Shown: positions 60,113-64,000 of the stretch, piece by piece | How the letters are laid out: each line of letters starts with the position of its first letter | Position numbering within the stretch: position 1 is the first letter of the stretch | NCBI RefSeq assembly: GCF_009176305.1 | Contig: NZ_BLAJ01000002.1 | Location: 434,001-498,000, forward strand | DNA from: Martinezella dioscoreae | GTDB lineage: Bacteria; Pseudomonadota; Alphaproteobacteria; Rhizobiales; Rhizobiaceae | Reading direction: 5' to 3' | Length of the DNA: 64,000 nucleotides | Position numbers and translations under genes: made by a program | Notes under the pieces: model-generated | What the model saw: the letters and a program-made list of their open reading frames with translations, nothing else | The model's database searches: none | Told to the model about the DNA's origin: nothing

Positions 60113-60751
60113 GCAGCCCTGCAGGAAGATCGCCGCACATTCGGTCGCGCGGGTTCTTATTTCCTCATCGTCAGGAGCCTCGCGCTGGCCCAGCATGACA
60201 GCCCGCTGCGGCTCCATGGTCATCATGCCCCTGAGGAAGCCGGCCGCGAGGGGGATATTGGCAATTCTAATCGCTCCCTTATCGTGCTGGCTGCGCAGCC
60301 ATACCTCGAAAACCACGGTCGAGGCCCTGATCGCCCGTTCGTAGAAGGAGGCCGCGATTTCGGGAAAGCGATCAGCCTCCGCTACGGCCAGACGATTGAT
60401 CGCGATGGTTTCCGGGTCCAGTGCCAGACGGCCGTAGGCAATCAGGATCTGTTCCAGCCCATGATGAAGATCCGTGTGCCTGAGCAAGCCCTGATCCACC
60501 TCGACGTTGAAGCGCGCGATGCGATCCGTAATCACGGCATTGAAGATCTCGCCCTTGCTTTCGAACAGCCGATAGACTGTTTTGGTCGATACTCCCGCAT
60601 CCTGCGCGATGTCGTTGACGCATGCAGCGGCATAGCCCGCCTCCAGAAAACGCTTGCGCGCAGACGAAAGCACGATCGCCTTGGTGTCGTCATCACAGCG
60701 GACTTGCGGCCGTCCTCGTGGTCGTTTCGTGGCTTTTTGATTTAGGACCAT
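60095..60751 (-). CDS. TetR-family regulator divergent from emrAB-type genes
   Basis: The 218-aa product has a basic N-terminus (KATKRPRGRPQVR), a TetR HTH (ARKRFLEAGYAAACVNDIAQ, then GVSTKTVYRLFESKG) and a TetR C-terminal ligand domain. The ATG at 60751 is the first Met before the HTH; an in-frame upstream extension overlaps the operator and is rejected. It probably represses the divergent pump genes through the nested repeats at 60755-60807. Confidence 0.93.
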   Translation of the reverse strand: MVLNQKATKRPRGRPQVRCDDDTKAIVLSSARKRFLEAGYAAACVNDIAQDAGVSTKTVYRLFESKGEIFNAVITDRIARFNVEVDQGLLRHTDLHHGLEQILIAYGRLALDPETIAINRLAVAEADRFPEIAASFYERAIRASTVVFEVWLRSQHDKGAIRIANIPLAAGFLRGMMTMEPQRAVMLGQREAPDDEEIRTRATECAAIFLQGCISGSA

Positions 60752-60754
60752 AGA

Positions 60755-60807
60755 TATTTTCCAAAATCCAGTTGACTTGGATTTTATAGCGCTTATTTTG
60801 GAAAATA
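60755..60807. promoter_or_regulatory. Nested inverted repeats and promoter between tetR and emrA-type genes
   Basis: TATTTTCCAAAAT (60755-60767) pairs perfectly with ATTTTGGAAAATA (60795-60807). Inside it, AAAATCCA (60763-60770) pairs with TGGATTTT (60778-60785). TTGACT (60772-60777) and TATTTT (60794-60799), 16 bases apart, fit a plus-strand promoter. The second outer arm covers its -10. Confidence 0.65.
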
Positions 60808-60873
60808 GCAAGTTTCTAAAATGAACTTGGCCGCTACCCCTGCCCGGCAGCGACCGTTGTCAGGAGCAAGTAC

Positions 60874-62073
60874 ATGGCTAACAATCTGCATATCGTAACG
60901 TCCGAAGGCGCTTCCAGCGAGGCGCAGGGGACTGTTGAGGCGAAAGCCAAGGAAGGCATAACAGCCGAGCCCCGTCCGGAGGCACGACAAGACCAGGCGG
61001 ACGGCAATACTGCAGCAAAGCGTAGCAAGACGCCGCGCCGGCTGCTGTATGGCGGGGGCGCGATCGCCATTATCGCCGCCGTGGGCTATTACGGGCACGA
61101 CTATTGGCAGAACGGCCGTTTCGAGGTGTCGACCGACGACGCCTATGTCCAGGCCGACAACAGCTCGATCGCCCCGAAGATCTCAGGCTATCTGGCGGAA
61201 GTGCTGGTCAAGGACAATGAGACAGTAAAGGCCGGCCAGCCGCTCGCCCGCATTGACGACCGTGACTTCCGGGCTGCACTTGACCAGGCAAGGGCCGATG
61301 TCGCCGCGGCTTTGGCGACCATAGAGGCCGAGCAGGCCTCGCTGGATATTCAGCAGTCGACGATCGCCGCAGCCCGGGCAACGCTGGATGTGGACAAGGC
61401 CAACGAAACCTTCGCAGAGCAGAACAACAAGCGCTACGCCAGCCTCGCCTCCAACGGTTATGCGGCCGTGCAGACCGCGCAGCAGGCCGCATCGCAGATC
61501 GCCGCGGCGCAGGCTTCCATCGTCAGGGATACCGCAACGCTGGAAGGTGCCGTCAAACAGGTTGCACTTCTGAAAGCCCAGATCGCACAGGCAACCGCCG
61601 CCCTGCAGAAAAGTCAGGCCGTCCAGCACCAGGCCGAGCTGAACCTTTCCTATACGACCATCACGGCTCCCGTCGACGGCACCGTCGGCAACCGTACGCT
61701 GCGCATCGGCCAATATGTCCAGGCGGGAACGCAGCTGATGTCGCTCGTGCCGACCGACCAGGCCTATGTCGTCGCCAATTACAAGGAGACGCAGCTGACG
61801 AACGTCCATGCCGGCCAACCTGTCGATATCGAAGTCGACATGTTCCCCGGCAAGGTCTTCCATGGTCATGTCGACAGCCTTGCGCCGGCAAGCGGACAGG
61901 AATTCGCCCTGCTGCCGCCGGACAATGCGACCGGCAACTTCACCAAGGTCGTTCAGCGAATTCCGGTCAGGATTGCGCTTGACCCGCAGACCATGAATAG
62001 CGGTGAACTTCGCCCGGGAATGTCCGTCGAGCCGAGTATCAACACCAAAGCAGACGTCGCACAGCGGAACTGA
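60874..62073 (+). CDS. emrA: EmrA-type membrane fusion protein
   Basis: The 399-aa product has a cytosolic N-terminus of about 50 residues, one helix (about 55-75, LLYGGGAIAIIAAVGYYG), then STDDAYVQADNSSIAPKISG. A lipoyl-like domain, a coiled-coil hairpin (about 130-255) and a C-terminal beta-barrel follow. It connects the EmrB-type pump to an outer-membrane channel. Emr-type naming is by family. Confidence 0.93.
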   Translation: MANNLHIVTSEGASSEAQGTVEAKAKEGITAEPRPEARQDQADGNTAAKRSKTPRRLLYGGGAIAIIAAVGYYGHDYWQNGRFEVSTDDAYVQADNSSIAPKISGYLAEVLVKDNETVKAGQPLARIDDRDFRAALDQARADVAAALATIEAEQASLDIQQSTIAAARATLDVDKANETFAEQNNKRYASLASNGYAAVQTAQQAASQIAAAQASIVRDTATLEGAVKQVALLKAQIAQATAALQKSQAVQHQAELNLSYTTITAPVDGTVGNRTLRIGQYVQAGTQLMSLVPTDQAYVVANYKETQLTNVHAGQPVDIEVDMFPGKVFHGHVDSLAPASGQEFALLPPDNATGNFTKVVQRIPVRIALDPQTMNSGELRPGMSVEPSINTKADVAQRN

Positions 62074-62090
62074 CGGCGGGAGCCCTCACA

Positions 62091-63686
62091 ATGTCCACCA
62101 TCACAATGGATGGCCGCGCGATGCCGGCCGCAGCGGCGGAGCCGCGCGCATCGACAAGAGAGTGGATCGCAGTGCTGGCCGGCATGATCGGCGCGTTCAT
62201 GGCGATCCTGAACATCCAGATCACCAATGCCTCCCTCCTCGATATCGAGGGGGGCATCGGCACCGGAGTTGATAATGGCGCCTGGATCTCGACCTCCTAT
62301 CTGATCGGCGAGATCGTCGTCATTCCGCTCACCGCCTATCTCAGCAGCGTCTTTTCATTTCGCCGTTATATCCTGGTGAACTCGGTTCTGTTTCCGCTGT
62401 TATCTCTCTCCTGCGCCTTTGCCCACGATCTCGGAACGATGATCGTGCTTCGCGGCCTGCAGGGATTTGCCGGCGGCGTCCTGATCCCGATGGCTTTCAC
62501 CATGGTGCTGACGAAGCTTCCGAAGCCGCAGCAGCCCTTGGGGCTGGCGATCTTCGCGCTGTCCGTCACCTTCGCTCCGGCTATCGGCCCTACGATCGGC
62601 GGCTATCTGACCGAGAATTACGGCTGGCAGACGATTTTCTTCATCAATGCCGGCCCGAGCGCCATCATGGTCGTGGCACTTGCCCTGACGCTGGACAAAC
62701 AGCCCATGCAGCTGAAGCTGCTGCGCGAAGGCGACTGGGCCGGTATCGTGACGATGGCGATCGGCCTCTCTGCCCTGCAAACCGTGCTTGAAGAAGGCAA
62801 CAAGGACGACTGGTTCTCCTCGCCCTTCATCGTCAGGCTCAGCATCGTCGCGGCCGTGTTCCTGACGCTCTTCATTATCATCGAATTGAAGGTTTCGAAG
62901 CCGCTGGTGAAATTGCGGCTGCTGAAGCAAAGGAATTTCGGGCTGGGCGTGCTTGCCAATATTCTCGTCGGTGTCGCGCTGTTCGGGACGGTCTACATCT
63001 TGCCGCAATATCTCGGCCAGGTGCAGAAGTACAATGCCGAGCAGATCGGCAACGTCCTTGCCTGGACGGGCTTGCCGCAGCTGCTGTTGATCCCCCTTGT
63101 TCCGCTGATGATGAAGCGGGTGGATGTGCGCTGGCTTGCCTTCTTCGGCATTGCGGTCTTTGCGCTTAGCTGCTTCATGAACGTCACGCTTTCCGCCGAT
63201 AATGCCGGAGACCAGTTCTTCATTCCGAACATCGTTCGCGCCATCGGCCAGGCCTTCGTCATCACGCCCGTCACCGCGATCACGACAGCAGGAATTGCTC
63301 CGGCGGACGCTGCCGCGGCCTCGGGCCTGACGAACATGCTGCGCAACCTCGGCGGCGCCGTGGGCACTGCCTCGCTTGGGACTATCCTGACCAAACGCGA
63401 GCAGTTCCACTCCAACATCATCGGCCAATCCGTAACCCTTGCCCGTGACGAGGTTCGCGAGCGGATCGACCAGATGACCGGCTACTTCCTGTCGCATGGA
63501 GTTTCGGACCATCAGGCAGCCCAGCAGAAGGCGATCATCGCCCTCGGCCAGATCATCAAGAGACAGGCGCTGATCATGGGCTTCAGCGACACCTTCGCCG
63601 TCATCGGCGTGGTGCTTGCCATCGCAGCGATCACCATGCTGTTCACCAAGCGTCCGCAAGCCGGCGGCGGCGCAGGTGCCCACTGA
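62091..63686 (+). CDS. emrB: EmrB-type MFS multidrug efflux pump (DHA2 family)
   Basis: The 531-aa product has about 14 helices and the DHA2 motifs: LNIQITNASLLDIEGGIGTG near helix 1, RGLQGFAGGVLIPMAF in helix 4-5, and FAPAIGPTIGGYL as antiporter motif C. It follows emrA by 17 bases. Together with the divergent TetR gene it forms an inducible pump for hydrophobic compounds. Confidence 0.94.
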   Translation: MSTITMDGRAMPAAAAEPRASTREWIAVLAGMIGAFMAILNIQITNASLLDIEGGIGTGVDNGAWISTSYLIGEIVVIPLTAYLSSVFSFRRYILVNSVLFPLLSLSCAFAHDLGTMIVLRGLQGFAGGVLIPMAFTMVLTKLPKPQQPLGLAIFALSVTFAPAIGPTIGGYLTENYGWQTIFFINAGPSAIMVVALALTLDKQPMQLKLLREGDWAGIVTMAIGLSALQTVLEEGNKDDWFSSPFIVRLSIVAAVFLTLFIIIELKVSKPLVKLRLLKQRNFGLGVLANILVGVALFGTVYILPQYLGQVQKYNAEQIGNVLAWTGLPQLLLIPLVPLMMKRVDVRWLAFFGIAVFALSCFMNVTLSADNAGDQFFIPNIVRAIGQAFVITPVTAITTAGIAPADAAAASGLTNMLRNLGGAVGTASLGTILTKREQFHSNIIGQSVTLARDEVRERIDQMTGYFLSHGVSDHQAAQQKAIIALGQIIKRQALIMGFSDTFAVIGVVLAIAAITMLFTKRPQAGGGAGAH

Positions 63687-63922
63687 ACCATGCGGGTTTA
63701 TGCACGCGATACCGTATGGCCTGAAGCTGGTAAGAGCGATCTGCGTCTGTACCATGACAATCATACGATGCGCCTCAATGGCGTCCGGAAACCCCAGGCG
63801 CTATTGTTCAGTCCCCGTCAGTTTGCCGAATAGAGACGCAAGCGGTCTTGCCGGGACGACAGGGAAACCGTGAACTGAAGAAGCAAATCGCGCGGCGCTG
63901 GTTCTTCAGGCGCCGAAAGCGG
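63687..63922. other. Region after emrB with no gene seen
   Basis: These 236 bases hold no convincing coding frame, hairpin or repeat. Short open frames here have no family features. Confidence 0.5.
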
Positions 63923-63994
63923 CTACCTGTTCATGTCCTCGACGACCCAGCGGAAAAATAACAATATAACGGCTGCAAATAGTAATAGCTGCAT
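63923..63994 (-). CDS. Possible 23-aa single-helix peptide, or the C-terminus of a gene entering from the right
   Basis: On the minus strand MQLLLFAAVILLFFRWVVEDMNR ends at a TAG, split here as MQLLLFAAVILLFF and RWVVEDMNR. The hydrophobic run of about 14 residues followed by a charged tail is what a small membrane protein looks like. The frame stays open to the right edge, so this may instead be the tail of a larger membrane protein. No ribosome site can be checked. Confidence 0.3.
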   Translation of the reverse strand: MQLLLFAAVILLFFRWVVEDMNR

Positions 63995-64000
63995 CAATTT

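Noticed and set aside
1..64000. CRISPR arrays, IS elements, tRNA-linked integration sites or phage genes
   Set aside because: I looked for regular repeats, transposase or integrase motifs and tRNA-like ends and saw none I could support.

Overview
The window is GC-rich, densely packed alphaproteobacterial DNA, most like Rhizobiaceae (Rhizobium/Agrobacterium/Ensifer group). The gene content points there: many PotABCD-type ABC systems, GntR/LysR/Lrp regulators, a paa cluster, and a CopC/Sco/PCuAC copper module. I see no rRNA, tRNA, CRISPR array, insertion sequence or phage gene. It reads as catabolic and transport-rich accessory DNA, possibly from a secondary replicon, but replicon type cannot be decided from the window.

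Region 1 (1-13245) is an aromatic-acid unit. On the minus strand it has paaX, then paaABCDE (phenylacetyl-CoA epoxidase), an extra Paa_A/C-family protein, paaZ and a hotdog thioesterase. Next to it, an Lrp/AsnC regulator faces a plus-strand operon. That operon encodes a fused E1 2-oxoacid dehydrogenase, an E2 acyltransferase and an aromatic-type aminotransferase. Together these could convert phenylalanine to phenylpyruvate, then phenylacetyl-CoA, then ring epoxidation and opening. Region 2 (13583-28406) has an ACS-type MFS transporter, then a 12-gene minus-strand operon whose substrate is unknown. The operon carries a PotABCD-like importer with two ATPases, one of which lacks the H-loop histidine. 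It also carries two SDRs, a NodB-like deacetylase, a small CxxC protein, a COG0523 GTPase, a binding protein without signal peptide, and an amidase. A GntR regulator with two tandem winged-helix domains is divergent to it.

Region 3 (28482-33903) couples PxpA/PxpB/PxpC (5-oxoprolinase-type) to a biotin carboxylase and a minimal BCCP, with a divergent LysR regulator. Region 4 (33988-36685) has an orphan tadE-tadG pair and a 69-aa hypothetical gene. Region 5 (36759-47345) has hyuB-hyuA (hydantoinase/oxoprolinase), a complete PotABCD-like importer and a MalT-type LuxR regulator. Regions 2, 3 and 5 share a cyclic or linear amide theme.

Region 6 (47686-64000) is cell-envelope and efflux. It has an M15-like murein peptidase, a CecR-YbhGFSR-type exporter, a membrane diguanylate cyclase, a copper-delivery operon (small exported protein, PepSY-TM, PCuAC, Sco, CopC) and a TetR-EmrAB multidrug pump. 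Several intergenic regions carry clear inverted repeats that look like operators, and several stem-loops sit between or after genes.
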